Assembly: GCF_000745015.1 (NCBI RefSeq)
Contig: NZ_JQNA01000002.1
Span: forward strand, 4,650,001-4,714,000
Origin: Burkholderia sp. 9120
GTDB lineage: Bacteria > Pseudomonadota > Gammaproteobacteria > Burkholderiales > Burkholderiaceae
Length of the DNA: 64,000 nucleotides
Direction: 5' to 3'
The position numbers and the translations under genes are program-made. Numbering within the stretch: the stretch's first letter is position 1; each line of letters opens with the position of its first letter. The notes under the pieces are model-generated. The model did no database searches, was not told the origin of the DNA, and saw only the letters and a list, made by a program, of their open reading frames with translations. This document shows positions 23,958-34,346 of the stretch, one piece after another.

Positions 23958-26876
23958 ATGTCCGCGCGGCCTGAGCGCGCGGCGTCGCACGTCGTGCGGC
24001 TCGCGTTGCGGTTTGGATTATTCGCGCTGGTTACCGTTTCAATCTGGCTGCATGGCGGCGCCGCAAACGCCGCGACGGATACCAGCACCGCGATAGCGCC
24101 AGGCGCGTTTGCGTCCCAGACCTCATCCTCCGCGAATGTCCCAGCCGCAACCCCGCGCCAGCCTTCGTTCGCGCTGTATTACGGCAAGAACCCGCCCGTC
24201 GAGCTGCTGTCCGCCTACGATGCCGCCGTAGTCGAACCCGACAGCGGTTTCAACCCGCTGGCTCACGCGCTGCCGCACACCACCTGGTTCGCTTACGCGA
24301 GCGTCGGCGAAGTGCTCCCTTCGCGCAGCTACTACGCGGCGCTGCCTAAAGCCTGGCTCGCGGGCCACAACGAAGCCTGGGCCTCGCGCGTGGTCGATCA
24401 AAGTCAGCCGGGCTGGCCCGCGTGGTATGTGGAACAGGTCATTACGCCGCTCTGGGATAAAGGCTATCGCGGCTTTTTTCTCGACACGCTGGATTCATGG
24501 CAATTAGTCGCCAAAACGGATGCCGATCGCGCCGCTCAACAGGCCGGATTGGTGGCAGTCATTCGCGCCATCAAACAGCGCTATCCCAATGCGAAACTGA
24601 TCCTGAATCGCGGCTTCGAAATTCTGCCGCAAATTCACGATCTCGCTTATGCGGTCGCATTCGAGTCTTTATATCGCGGCTGGAATCAGGCGCAGCAGCG
24701 CTATACCGAAGTCCCGCAAGCCGATCGAGACTGGCTGCTGGGCGAGGCGAAGACGATCCGCGAGCAATACCATCTGCCGGTGATTTCGATCGACTATTGC
24801 GCGCCCTCCGATCGCGTCTGCGCGCAGAACGCCGTCAGCCAAATCCGCGCGCAAGGCGTCGTGCCGTACGTGACCGACGGCGGGCTTGTCACCGTGGGCG
24901 CGGGCGCGGTCGAACCGCTGCGGCGTCGCATTCTCGTGATCCAGGACCCACCGGCGCGCACCGATCTGAACGTGTCGCCGGGTGTGCGTTTTCTGGCCAT
25001 GCCGCTGAACTATCTGGGCTACCGGATCGATTACGCCGACGCGCGCGAGCCGTTGCCGCCAGGCGATCTGCGCGACCGCTACGCCGGTATCGTGCTGTGG
25101 ATGAACAACGACGTGCCGCGCGCCACCGACTATCGCGCGTGGCTGTCGGCGCAAATCGATGCGGGCTTGCCGATCGCGGTGTTCACGTCGTTCGGCGCAC
25201 AACTCGATCCGGCGCTCGCGCAAAAGCTCGACTTGCAGGTCGTGCCGGGCCAGCCGTCGAACGGCAAACTCGAGGTCGAATCGTTCGATCCGAAGCTGAT
25301 GGGTTTCGAAATGAAGCCGCGCCCGGACCCGCACGATTACACCGCCGTGCGCGTCGGCCCGCATAGCCGCTCATTGCTGCGGCTGCGCTCGGGCAACTTC
25401 GTGATCGACGGCGCGGCGCTCACGCCGTGGGGCGGCTACGCGATGCGGCCGTTCGGCGTGTTCGATCTGGGCGCGGTCAATCAGGCGCGCTGGGTCACGC
25501 AGCCCATCGCCTTTCTGCAAGCGGCGCTGCGCTTGCCCGCCGACATGCCGGTGCCCGACACCACCACGGAGAACGGCCGCCGTCTGCTGATGTCGCATAT
25601 CGACGGCGACGGTTTCGCGTCACGCGCGGAATTCAGCGACCACGGTATGCCGAACACCGACGCGTCGCCGCAATATTCCGGCGACGTGCTATTCCGGCTG
25701 TTGCGCGACTCGGGCATGCCGACCACCGTCTCGCTGATCGAAGGCGAAGTCAGCGACGACGGGCCGTATAAGGCCTTCGCCGCGCATTTGCGCCTGCTCG
25801 GCCGGCGCATCTTCGAACTGCCTAACGTGGAAGTCGCGACCCACACTTACACGCATCCGTTGCAATGGATGCGCGTCACCGGACTCGGCATTTCCAACGA
25901 CAAGGACGTGCCGACCGAAGGCGGCAGCCAGACCAACAGCACCGGCCTGTCGATCGACATTCCCGGCTACCGCTTCAACATCGACCGCGAGATCGGCGGG
26001 TCGATCAGCTATATCGACAAACAGATCACGCCGCTCACCAAGCCGGTACGCATGGTGCTGTGGAGCGGCGACTGCCAGGTGCCCGCGCCGGTGCTGAAGG
26101 CCGCGTATGACGCCGGCGTGCTGAACATGAACGGCGGCGACACGCTGATCACGAAAAGCTATCCGAGCTGGACTGCGATCGCGCCGCTCGGCGTGATGAA
26201 AGACGGCTACTTCCAGGTGTTCGCGCCGAACCAGAACGAAGAGTTGTACACCGACCTGTGGCATGGACCGTACTACGGTTTCACCCGCGTGCTCGAAACC
26301 TTCGCGATGACCGACCAGCCGATCCGTTTCAAGCCGATGGACATTTACTACCACATGTTCTCCGGCACCAAGTTCGCGTCCGTGCAGGCGCTGCAGCAGA
26401 TTTTCGACACCGTGTTGCGGCAACCGGTGAATCCGGTGTTCTCCTCTGACTACGCCCGCAAGGTGCTGGATTTTCTCGACATGAGCATTGCCCGCGACGG
26501 CGCGCGCTGGGTGGTGCGCGACGCCGGTCAACTGCGCACCGTGCGGCTGCCGCCCGGCCGGGTGCCGGACATGGCGAGCGCGACCGGCGTGGCCGGCTAT
26601 CTGCCCGGTCCGGGCGGCACCTATGTCCATCTCACCGGCGGTGAGGCGAGCTTCACGGTAATCGATGCGGCCAGCGCGCCGCGCGTGCCGTATCTCGCCG
26701 ACGCGAACGGCCGCATCGACCATTTCGAACGCACGTCGGGCGGCTTCTCGTTCGATCTGCGCTCGCGGATCGCGCCGCAATGGCGCCTCGCGAATGCGGG
26801 CGCCTGCCGCGTGAGCCGCCGACCTCTTTCCAACGACGCCCATCAATTGCATGTCGACGTCGCCTGCGACACCTGA
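23958..26876 (+). CDS. pelA: PelA, Pel polysaccharide deacetylase/hydrolase
   Basis: A 972-residue periplasmic protein (P. aeruginosa PelA is 948). A signal peptide (LALRFGLFALVTVSIWLHG) is followed by a glycoside-hydrolase TIM barrel (about 45-310: FALYYGKNPPVELL, FFLDTLDSWQLV), a Rossmann-like middle part, and a deacetylase domain with LLMSHIDGDGFASR and the metal-binding VATHTYTHPLQW (H-x3-H). It trims and partly deacetylates the GalNAc-rich Pel polymer, making it cationic. ATG 23958 is preferred to 23895 since it places the signal peptide near the N-terminus. Overlaps pelB by 26 bases. Confidence 0.93.
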   Translation: MSARPERAASHVVRLALRFGLFALVTVSIWLHGGAANAATDTSTAIAPGAFASQTSSSANVPAATPRQPSFALYYGKNPPVELLSAYDAAVVEPDSGFNPLAHALPHTTWFAYASVGEVLPSRSYYAALPKAWLAGHNEAWASRVVDQSQPGWPAWYVEQVITPLWDKGYRGFFLDTLDSWQLVAKTDADRAAQQAGLVAVIRAIKQRYPNAKLILNRGFEILPQIHDLAYAVAFESLYRGWNQAQQRYTEVPQADRDWLLGEAKTIREQYHLPVISIDYCAPSDRVCAQNAVSQIRAQGVVPYVTDGGLVTVGAGAVEPLRRRILVIQDPPARTDLNVSPGVRFLAMPLNYLGYRIDYADAREPLPPGDLRDRYAGIVLWMNNDVPRATDYRAWLSAQIDAGLPIAVFTSFGAQLDPALAQKLDLQVVPGQPSNGKLEVESFDPKLMGFEMKPRPDPHDYTAVRVGPHSRSLLRLRSGNFVIDGAALTPWGGYAMRPFGVFDLGAVNQARWVTQPIAFLQAALRLPADMPVPDTTTENGRRLLMSHIDGDGFASRAEFSDHGMPNTDASPQYSGDVLFRLLRDSGMPTTVSLIEGEVSDDGPYKAFAAHLRLLGRRIFELPNVEVATHTYTHPLQWMRVTGLGISNDKDVPTEGGSQTNSTGLSIDIPGYRFNIDREIGGSISYIDKQITPLTKPVRMVLWSGDCQVPAPVLKAAYDAGVLNMNGGDTLITKSYPSWTAIAPLGVMKDGYFQVFAPNQNEELYTDLWHGPYYGFTRVLETFAMTDQPIRFKPMDIYYHMFSGTKFASVQALQQIFDTVLRQPVNPVFSSDYARKVLDFLDMSIARDGARWVVRDAGQLRTVRLPPGRVPDMASATGVAGYLPGPGGTYVHLTGGEASFTVIDAASAPRVPYLADANGRIDHFERTSGGFSFDLRSRIAPQWRLANAGACRVSRRPLSNDAHQLHVDVACDT

Positions 26877-29800
26877 ACGGCAACGGCTGTTTTCGCCGGC
26901 CGTCATCCTCGTGCTCGGCGCGCTCACCGCGCTGATGCTGGTGCTCGCCTATCCGCGCGACAAGCTGGAAGCACGGCTACTGCGCGGCGCCAACGCGGAC
27001 GGCTTGACGATCGCGTATCTGGAAGCGTGGCTGCGGATCGATCCCGACAATCCCGACGTGCTGTCCGAACTCACCCGCGAGTATCTGAAGGGACAGCGGA
27101 TTGCGGAGGCGTCGCGCGTGCTCGACCGCTTGCAGCAGTCGCACGATCCGGCCGCGCGGCAAGGCGCGCTGGCGATTCGCGTGTCGATCGCGCAGCAGCG
27201 GCTGTACCTGCTGAAGACCGACGATCCCGCGCGGGCGGCGCGACTGCGCGAACTCGACGCGTTGCTGCACGAGGCCGCCGCGTACACGTGGGACAACGAG
27301 CAGCTTGCGTTGCTGGCGCGTCAGGCGCGCGGATTGAACGACAGCGATCTTGCGGCGCGTTATTACCGTCAGTTGATCCAGCGCGATCCCGCGCATGCGA
27401 GCGGCTGGCTGGTCGACCTCGCGCAAACCGAACTCGGCAACGGCCGCTATGCAGCGGCGGCGAATGCGTGGTTCGAGGCGCAACGGCATGCCGACGATCG
27501 GGACCAGCGGCGCGCGCGTTTCATCGCGGGCGTGAAGGCGCTGCAGGCAGGCAACGATCCGCTCGCGGCGATTCAGGCGGCGAACGCGCATCTCGGCGAT
27601 CTCGCCGACGATCCCGATACGTTGCGCTATCTCGCCAATCTGGCGCTCGCGGCTGGCCGGCCTGATCTGGCCGAGCAGTATGTGAAGCGGCTGCTCAAGA
27701 TATCGGCGGTGATGCCGCGCGAGATGCGCTCAGTGCGGCCCGCAGCGCTTGCCGATCGTGCGCCTGCTGACTATCGCAATGCTCAGGGCGTCTGGTTACG
27801 CGCCGCGTGGTATCGGCCCGCGCGTGTGGTTCGTGCTGACGCGCCGAACAACCACCACGGCGGCTTCCTTAAAGTCGCCGCCAGTGCGGCGCCCGCAACC
27901 GGCGCGCCACCCCCCGCAACCGTGCCCACGAGCGCCGCCGAATCCGACAACGAACTCGCCTACCGCGTGTTCCTCGCCAATGGCGACGTCGCCAACGCGC
28001 AGCGCATTGCTCAGGCCGCGCTCGACAAAGACCCGCAATCCGCGCTGTGGCGCGGCCGTCTCGCGCAGGTCGCGGAATGGAATCATCAACCGCAGGTGGC
28101 GCTGCGTAACTACCTCGCGCAGGCGCAGGCCAATGGCGACGCCAACGCCTGGCAGCAGGTCGCGCGCCTCGCGCCCGGCCTGAACGACAACGCCGCCGTG
28201 CTGGCCGTCACCTTGCATCAGTCGGAGCAGCAACCGGACAATCTGAAGCTGATCGACGCCGTGGTGTTCTCGTACGAACAACTCGCCGACCCGGACAGCG
28301 CGCTGCGCTTTCTGCAAGCGCGCATGCACGGCGCGCAGCGTCGCGCGGTGATGGAGCGTTACGCGCTGATCGCCGAGCGCAAAGGCGACGACGATCTCGC
28401 GCTGCGCACCTGGCGCGACCTCGAACGCGAGTTCGGCCCGAACAGCGCCTATGGCCTGAAAATCGCCACGCTGCTCTACACGCGCACCCAGTTCGACGCC
28501 GCGCTCGCCGCGATGAACGAAGCCAAGCCCGCCGCGCCGAACACCGATGGCGACTTCTGGCGCTTCTACGCGCTGCTCGCCAACACGGTTCAGCATCCGC
28601 ACGAGGCGAACCAGGGCTATCGCGCGCTGATTGCCGGCGGCAAGGCCGACGCCGACGACTACGAAGCGATGACCGGTTTCTACAACGATTCGCCGCTCGA
28701 CGCCGGCCGCCTCGCCGAATACGCGTACCGCCATGGCGGGCCGCCGCGCGCGCTCTCGCAAGCGCTGTATAACTATCAGCGCGCGCGGGCCTGGGGCCGG
28801 ATTCGCGTATTGCTTGCATCCCTCTCGCCCGAGGAACGCGGCGCCGCCGAACAGTCCGCCACCTTCCTGCTGGCGCGCGCCGAATACGAACGGCAAACCG
28901 GCTCGGTGGAAGACGCCGAGCGCGACATCAAACGCGCCGCGCGCCTCGCGCCCGACAACGTCGAAGCGCGCGCCGCGTATCTGTGGATGCTGACCGACCG
29001 CGGCACCGACGCCGAGCTGCGCAATGCCATGCGCAACGAGGCCGGCGACGCCGAAAACGACCCGCAACTGTGGGCGCCCTACGCCGCGGCGTCGATGCGT
29101 CTCGGCGACGGCCGCGCGGCGCTGCACTATCTGCACAAGCAGTCGGCGCAGGCCGCGCAGAGTCCGCTGTGGCGGCTGACCTATGCGGACGCGCTGGAGC
29201 TGAACAGTCGCATCGACGAAGCCTGGCAATTGCGCCGCAGCGTGTGGCTCGAACTCGCGCGGCGCCGTCGCGATCCGGCGCAGGCCAACGCGCTGCCCGC
29301 CGCCGAGCAGGACGATTTGCGCGGCCGCTATGTCGCGCTGACCACGCTGTTCGACAACGGCGACCGCTCGCGCGCCGTGCTGATCGAGATGCTGCGCGCG
29401 GACCAGGCGAGTCAGGCTGACGCGCAGTCGACGCAGACCTCCGAACTCGGCGACATCGGCCTGCTGCCGCCCGCGCAACAGGACGCGATCCGCAAAGAGC
29501 GGCGCGTTTATACGGCTATCGCGCGCGAGGCGGCAATTTCGTGGGCCCAGGTGCAGGACGCGTCCGACATGGAACGCGCGTGGCTGGAAAAGCAATACAT
29601 TCAACGCAGCACGCGGCCGGTGTACGCCGAGGCGCAACTGGCGATCAACGAGGGCGACGTCAACGAACTGTCGCGGCTGCTCGACACCCTGCCCGATCTG
29701 ATTCCCCGGCAAAACAGGGTCGATGCGCAAACGCTGACCGGCCGCAACGCCGATGCGCAAACCACCGCGTTCGAGTCGCTCACGAGCCTGCCCAACGACA

Positions 29801-30759
29801 GCGTGATGCACGGCCAGTTGCACGACCGGCTGCTCAGCAACGCGCAGGCGGTCTCGCCGTCGGTGCGTTACAGCGACCAGGGGCCGTTGCGCTTCAGCGA
29901 GGAATCGGTCACGGGCGGCGTGCGGTTGACGCCGTCGCAGGCGCTGCAATTGCGCTACCGGCAACGCGACCAGAGCACTGACGCCGGGTCGCTGCCCAAC
30001 GCGCCGAATCACGACCGCTTGCTCGAAGGCGTCTACTCGCACAAGGGGCAATACGACGAAGAACACGTGATCGTCGGCCGCCGCGAAGCGTTGAAGGATT
30101 TCGTGACCGCGCGCGTGGAAGGCACCTACGCGGTGAACCCGAAACTCACGCTCACCTATGCCGCCGGCTACAACCAGTCCGCCACCGAAACCACGCAACT
30201 GACCGTGGCCGGCGTGAAAGACATGGCGTCGGTCGGCTTCAACTACCGGCTCGATTCGCACTGGTTCGGCGGCGGCCGTTACGAGTACGACCGTTTTCAC
30301 GGCCAGGACCGCTCGTCGCTCGGCGACGGCCATCTCGTCGAATTGAACGCCGGCTACAAGATCAAGGCCGACTATCCCGACTACACGATCCGCGCGGTGT
30401 TCTCGCACGGCCAGTACAGCGCCAACGGCACACCGGGCGCGGCGCTGCAGAACCTGCTGCCGGCCGGCACTCCGTTCAACGCGCAGGCCTTCATGCCGCA
30501 AACCTTCACGCAGGGCGGCCTGCTGTTTTCTTTCGGCGACGACCTGCCGGAGAACTACTCGAAAGGCTGGCGGCCGATGTTCTCCGCCGGTCCGTTGCGC
30601 GACTCGCGCGCGGGCTGGTCGGGCCAGGTGATGGCCGGCCTCGTGGGCAGCCTGTTCGGCGGCGATCAGGTGCTGATCTACGGCTTGTATCAGGGGGCGT
30701 CGTCGAATCACTCGACCTCGGTGAAGGAAATCGGCGCGCGGTATCAGTGGCTGTACTAG
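26851..30759 (+). CDS. pelB: PelB, outer-membrane porin with TPR scaffold
   Basis: A 1302-residue protein (P. aeruginosa PelB 1193). One N-terminal transmembrane helix (AVILVLGALTALMLVLAYP, 18-36) is followed by a long TPR superhelix through about residue 900 (for example DNVEARAAYLWML and repeated D-P-x-A/S units) and a C-terminal beta-barrel from about 985 that ends in the aromatic GARYQWLY. The barrel exports Pel and the TPR part guides the polymer and holds PelA. The start lies inside pelA's 3' end, implying coupled translation. Confidence 0.94.
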   Translation: MSTSPATPERQRLFSPAVILVLGALTALMLVLAYPRDKLEARLLRGANADGLTIAYLEAWLRIDPDNPDVLSELTREYLKGQRIAEASRVLDRLQQSHDPAARQGALAIRVSIAQQRLYLLKTDDPARAARLRELDALLHEAAAYTWDNEQLALLARQARGLNDSDLAARYYRQLIQRDPAHASGWLVDLAQTELGNGRYAAAANAWFEAQRHADDRDQRRARFIAGVKALQAGNDPLAAIQAANAHLGDLADDPDTLRYLANLALAAGRPDLAEQYVKRLLKISAVMPREMRSVRPAALADRAPADYRNAQGVWLRAAWYRPARVVRADAPNNHHGGFLKVAASAAPATGAPPPATVPTSAAESDNELAYRVFLANGDVANAQRIAQAALDKDPQSALWRGRLAQVAEWNHQPQVALRNYLAQAQANGDANAWQQVARLAPGLNDNAAVLAVTLHQSEQQPDNLKLIDAVVFSYEQLADPDSALRFLQARMHGAQRRAVMERYALIAERKGDDDLALRTWRDLEREFGPNSAYGLKIATLLYTRTQFDAALAAMNEAKPAAPNTDGDFWRFYALLANTVQHPHEANQGYRALIAGGKADADDYEAMTGFYNDSPLDAGRLAEYAYRHGGPPRALSQALYNYQRARAWGRIRVLLASLSPEERGAAEQSATFLLARAEYERQTGSVEDAERDIKRAARLAPDNVEARAAYLWMLTDRGTDAELRNAMRNEAGDAENDPQLWAPYAAASMRLGDGRAALHYLHKQSAQAAQSPLWRLTYADALELNSRIDEAWQLRRSVWLELARRRRDPAQANALPAAEQDDLRGRYVALTTLFDNGDRSRAVLIEMLRADQASQADAQSTQTSELGDIGLLPPAQQDAIRKERRVYTAIAREAAISWAQVQDASDMERAWLEKQYIQRSTRPVYAEAQLAINEGDVNELSRLLDTLPDLIPRQNRVDAQTLTGRNADAQTTAFESLTSLPNDSVMHGQLHDRLLSNAQAVSPSVRYSDQGPLRFSEESVTGGVRLTPSQALQLRYRQRDQSTDAGSLPNAPNHDRLLEGVYSHKGQYDEEHVIVGRREALKDFVTARVEGTYAVNPKLTLTYAAGYNQSATETTQLTVAGVKDMASVGFNYRLDSHWFGGGRYEYDRFHGQDRSSLGDGHLVELNAGYKIKADYPDYTIRAVFSHGQYSANGTPGAALQNLLPAGTPFNAQAFMPQTFTQGGLLFSFGDDLPENYSKGWRPMFSAGPLRDSRAGWSGQVMAGLVGSLFGGDQVLIYGLYQGASSNHSTSVKEIGARYQWLY

Positions 30760-30818
30760 AAGACGTCGGCAAGCCGCGGCTTGCCTCGCAAATCAAGCCT
30801 GTCTGACTGGAGAGCAAG

Positions 30819-31385
30819 ATGGACCAAGCAAAACAAGCTCAAACGAAGCGGCCCCGTGTGCGCGCCGCGATGCTGTCGATCGTGCTCGGCGCCGCAGTCG
30901 GCGCGGCCCTTGGCGGTTGCTCGGTGATCGACCGGAGCACCGCGCCGGCGTTCTCGAAGAGCGATACGTGGGTGATCCTGCCGATCGCCAACAACACCGA
31001 GACGCCGCAAGCCGGACAGCGAGCCGCATCGATCGCGCAAAGCCTGTTGAGCGCGTATGGCTACGCCAATCTGACGCGCTATCCGACTAGCGCCGACGAC
31101 GAAACGCTGTTCGATCCGGCCAAGCCCGACGCCCAGCAGAACGCGCTGAACTGGGCCCGTCAGCAGAATGCGCACTATGCGCTGAGCGGCGCGGTCAACG
31201 AGTGGCGCTACAAGGTCGGCGTGGATGGCGAGCCGGCCGTCGGCATCACGCTCGACGTGCTCGACGTGCAAAGCGGCAAGGTCGTCTGGACCAGCACCGG
31301 CAGCCGCACTGGCTGGAGCCGCGACGCGGTGTCGGGCGTGGCGCAGAAGCTCGAGCGCGAGTTGCTGAGCCCGCTGGCGCGCTGA
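30819..31385 (+). CDS. pelC: PelC outer-membrane lipoprotein
   Basis: A 188-residue lipoprotein with lipobox AALGGC at Cys34 after a signal segment (AAMLSIVLGAAVGAA). PelC forms a dodecameric ring beneath PelB at the outer membrane and funnels the cationic polymer to the pore. The mature sequence (WVILPIANNTETPQAGQRA, ALSGAVNEWRYKVG, LDVLDVQSGKVVW) matches the family. Starts 59 bases after pelB with GGAG upstream; alternative start at internal Met18 would also keep the lipobox. Confidence 0.92.
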   Translation: MDQAKQAQTKRPRVRAAMLSIVLGAAVGAALGGCSVIDRSTAPAFSKSDTWVILPIANNTETPQAGQRAASIAQSLLSAYGYANLTRYPTSADDETLFDPAKPDAQQNALNWARQQNAHYALSGAVNEWRYKVGVDGEPAVGITLDVLDVQSGKVVWTSTGSRTGWSRDAVSGVAQKLERELLSPLAR

Positions 31386-31507
31386 CGCTGAGCCGGGATC
31401 ATGCCGATACGTCCGGTGCCATCTCAACGTTCGCAGCGTTCACGCGGAACGTGCGGGCCAGGCGCTCACGCCAGCGGTCTTTCAACCGAAATCAGGAAGC
31501 CCTCGCC

Positions 31508-32986
31508 ATGAACACGCGTGCTCCGGATCAATTCGCGCCGCGCTCCCGCTTCAAGCGTCGCCAGGCGCAAAGCATCGGCGCGGGCTCGTGGTGGGCGCGG
31601 CTGGTCGCGCCGCCGCGCGGCTCGGCGCGTCGCCGCGCCGTCACCACGCTCGAATCGGTCCTCGCGACGCTGCTCGCGATCGGCCTGTGCTGGCTGTTCC
31701 GGCCGCTCAACCCGTTGCTGATTCACGTCGGCTTCGTGTGGATCTGGAGCGTGCCGATCGTGCTGGCGTTGCGCTACGGGTCGATTGCCGGGACGTTCTC
31801 CGGGCTGATTCTGCTCGGCGCCTGGTACGTGCTGTATCCGGGCGCGGACCCGTCGTCGCTCGGTTCGATCGCGCATGCGCTGGGCGAGCCGCAAATGGAA
31901 CCGCAGCCGTTTCCGGTCGGCTTCTTCTTCGGCGGCTTTGCGTTCACGCTGCTGTGCGGACAATTCGGCGACGTGTGGATCACGCGGCTCGGCCAGGCGC
32001 GCATGGCGAACGACTACCTCGCCGAGCGACTGTCGATCCTCACGCGCAATCAGTTTCTGCTGCGGCTTTCGCATGAACGCCTCGAACAGGATCTGCTCGG
32101 CCGTCCCGCCACGTTGCGCGATTCGCTGGCGCGTATGCGCGCGGTGACGCTGACCCAGGAGCCCGGTAACGCGCAACGCGGCGTGGTGGATCTGCGTGGC
32201 GCGCAACAGTTTCTCGATACCGCGGCGCAGGCTTGCCAATTGGAAGGCGCGCGTCTTTACGCGTGGCGCGACGGCCATCCGCATCACGAAGCCGCCGCAT
32301 GGATCGGCACCACCTTCGAGCTCGACGCGGACGATCCCCTGGTGCGCGAAGCACTCGAAGTCCGCACGCTGGTGCATATCGAGTCGGCGACCCAGCAAAA
32401 GGCCGCGCAAAGCCGCTATATCGCGTGCGTGCCGTTGATCGACGCGCTGAAGCAACCGGTCGGCCTGCTGGTGATCGAGCGCATGCCGTTTCTCGCGTTG
32501 ACGCGCGACAACCTGCAATTCCTGCTGGTGCTGTGCAACTACTACGCGGACGGCGTGCAGCATGCCGACGTCACGCGCGACCTGCTGCAGGTGTTTCCCG
32601 ATTGTCCCTACGATTTCGCGCTCGATTACGCGCGGCTCGTGCATCTGTATCGCGATACGCGGGTGCGCTCGTCGCTGGTCGCGCTGGTGTTCGACGAGCG
32701 CACGGCCAGCACCACCTGGTACGACCACGTGCTGCGCACGCGGCGCGCGCTGGACGTGCAATGGGCGCGCAACAACGGGCCGCTGCGCGCGATTCTGACG
32801 CTGATGCCGCTGTCTGGCGAAGGCTCGATCGATGGTTATCTGCTGCGGATCGAAGACAATCTGCGCGCGCAATACGGCGTCGATTTCGAATCGGCCCGGA
32901 TTGCCGTGCACGCGATGCTGATCGCCGACGCGGATCCGGTGAATGAATTGCGGCGTTTGCTGGAGCGTTGCGATGCACGAGCCTGA
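31508..32986 (+). CDS. pelD: PelD c-di-GMP receptor
   Basis: A 492-residue inner-membrane protein (P. aeruginosa 455). Four hydrophobic helices lie between about 45 and 165, then a GAF domain and a degenerate GGDEF domain. The GGDEF active site is absent, as in all PelD, but an inhibitory-site motif R413-A-L-D416 (RxxD) is kept, and Arg447, 34 residues on, is well placed to be the second c-di-GMP-binding arginine. Binding of c-di-GMP switches on Pel synthesis. ATG 31508 is used; the earlier in-frame codons overlap pelC and lack resemblance. Overlaps pelE by 14 bases. Confidence 0.93.
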   Translation: MNTRAPDQFAPRSRFKRRQAQSIGAGSWWARLVAPPRGSARRRAVTTLESVLATLLAIGLCWLFRPLNPLLIHVGFVWIWSVPIVLALRYGSIAGTFSGLILLGAWYVLYPGADPSSLGSIAHALGEPQMEPQPFPVGFFFGGFAFTLLCGQFGDVWITRLGQARMANDYLAERLSILTRNQFLLRLSHERLEQDLLGRPATLRDSLARMRAVTLTQEPGNAQRGVVDLRGAQQFLDTAAQACQLEGARLYAWRDGHPHHEAAAWIGTTFELDADDPLVREALEVRTLVHIESATQQKAAQSRYIACVPLIDALKQPVGLLVIERMPFLALTRDNLQFLLVLCNYYADGVQHADVTRDLLQVFPDCPYDFALDYARLVHLYRDTRVRSSLVALVFDERTASTTWYDHVLRTRRALDVQWARNNGPLRAILTLMPLSGEGSIDGYLLRIEDNLRAQYGVDFESARIAVHAMLIADADPVNELRRLLERCDARA

Positions 32987-34346
32987 CGCGGATTCGGTGC
33001 GGGCAGCCTCCGAGTCGGCCTATGTGTCGCCCCGTGGCTCCGCTTCGGCTTCACGCTCCGGCGTGTTGTCCGCAGCGCTGGCTTTGCTCGCCGGACTCAC
33101 GGGCGTCGCGTTGCAACTCGCGGTTTTCCTGATCGCCACCCACGGCGCGCCGGACACCTCCGCGCAATGGCTCGGCGGCCTCCCCGACGACGCACCGGCC
33201 AGCGACGCCGCGCGTCTGAACACGCACACGCTGCTGCTCTGCCTGCTGATGCAGGCGCTGGCCGCCCTGCTGATCTCGCTCGGCATCGCCCGCGCGCTGC
33301 CGCCGCGTTACCGCGCGCCGCGCACAGGCGTGCTCGCCGCGCTGTGGTTCCTGAACTTCGCGCTGCCGATCGGCGGGGTGGCCTGCACGCTCGGTGCGCT
33401 GGCCATCGCGCGAATCCTGCCGCGTCCGCCTGAACGCTTGCCGGTCACGCAGATCGACGAGCCCGAATTCGCCGCCAATCTGATCGGCAACGTGTCGTAT
33501 GGCCGTGGCGCGCGTCTCAAGGCGGAGTTGCAGAACGCCGACGCCGGCACCGCGTTTCGCATGACCGCCCTGCTGGCCATGCAATCGATGCCCGCGCGCA
33601 CCGTTTCTCCGTTGCTGCAAGGCATGCTGGCCGACCCGCTCGACGACATCCGCCTGCTGGCGTACGGGATTCTCGACAATCGCGAGAAAGCCCTCACGCA
33701 GCGGATTCTGGTGGAACGCCCCAAGCTCGACCGCAAGCTGCATCCGGAGCTGAACGACACCGACCGGCGACGCGCCAACAAGACCCTCGCCGAGTTGTAC
33801 AGCGAGCTGATCTACGAGCATCTGGTGACTGGCGACGTCTATCGCAACGCCGCCGATCAGGCCGACGGTTTCGCCATCGCGGCGCTCGACGCCGATCCCG
33901 ACGACGCCTCGCTCTGGCGTCTGCGCGGCCGCCTCGCGCTCGACCGCCGCGAACTCGACAACGCCGACACGATGCTGCAACGCGCTATCGACTGCGGTTT
34001 TCCGCGCGAACGGATGCTGCCGTATCTCGCCGAAGCCGCCTATTTGCGGCGCGATTTCTCGCGCGTGCGCCGTTTGCTGCGCGAGATGGACAGCCACGCG
34101 GGCGGCTCGACGCTGCACGCGGTGCTGGCGTTCTGGCAAGGGCGTGAAGCGCGTGCAGCGAGTACAGCGACTAACGCTGCCGACCCGCGCGATTCGCGTG
34201 GCCCGCGCGCGGCCGACGCCGACGCCAACGCACCCGACGCATCCAGCTTGTCTAACGCTTCCGACTCATCGGCTCGCGGCGCCATGCGCCGTGCCATGCC
34301 CGACCCCCTGTCCGCGCCGGACGCACCGCCGAGACGCCCAACATGA
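32973..34346 (+). CDS. pelE: PelE inner-membrane TPR protein
   Basis: A 457-residue protein with three predicted membrane helices (SAALALLAGLTGVALQLAVF, LLLCLLMQALAALLISLG, ALWFLNFALPIGGVACTLG) and a cytosolic TPR-like helical part (about 170-395: PDDASLWRLRGRLALDRREL and AEAAYLRRDFSRVRRLL). PelE assembles with PelD, PelF and PelG into the synthase complex. The last 60 residues are low complexity (Ala/Asp/Ser) and longer than usual. Start MHEPDADS at 32973 overlaps pelD by 14 bases; its stop overlaps pelF as ATGA. Confidence 0.9.
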   Translation: MHEPDADSVRAASESAYVSPRGSASASRSGVLSAALALLAGLTGVALQLAVFLIATHGAPDTSAQWLGGLPDDAPASDAARLNTHTLLLCLLMQALAALLISLGIARALPPRYRAPRTGVLAALWFLNFALPIGGVACTLGALAIARILPRPPERLPVTQIDEPEFAANLIGNVSYGRGARLKAELQNADAGTAFRMTALLAMQSMPARTVSPLLQGMLADPLDDIRLLAYGILDNREKALTQRILVERPKLDRKLHPELNDTDRRRANKTLAELYSELIYEHLVTGDVYRNAADQADGFAIAALDADPDDASLWRLRGRLALDRRELDNADTMLQRAIDCGFPRERMLPYLAEAAYLRRDFSRVRRLLREMDSHAGGSTLHAVLAFWQGREARAASTATNAADPRDSRGPRAADADANAPDASSLSNASDSSARGAMRRAMPDPLSAPDAPPRRPT

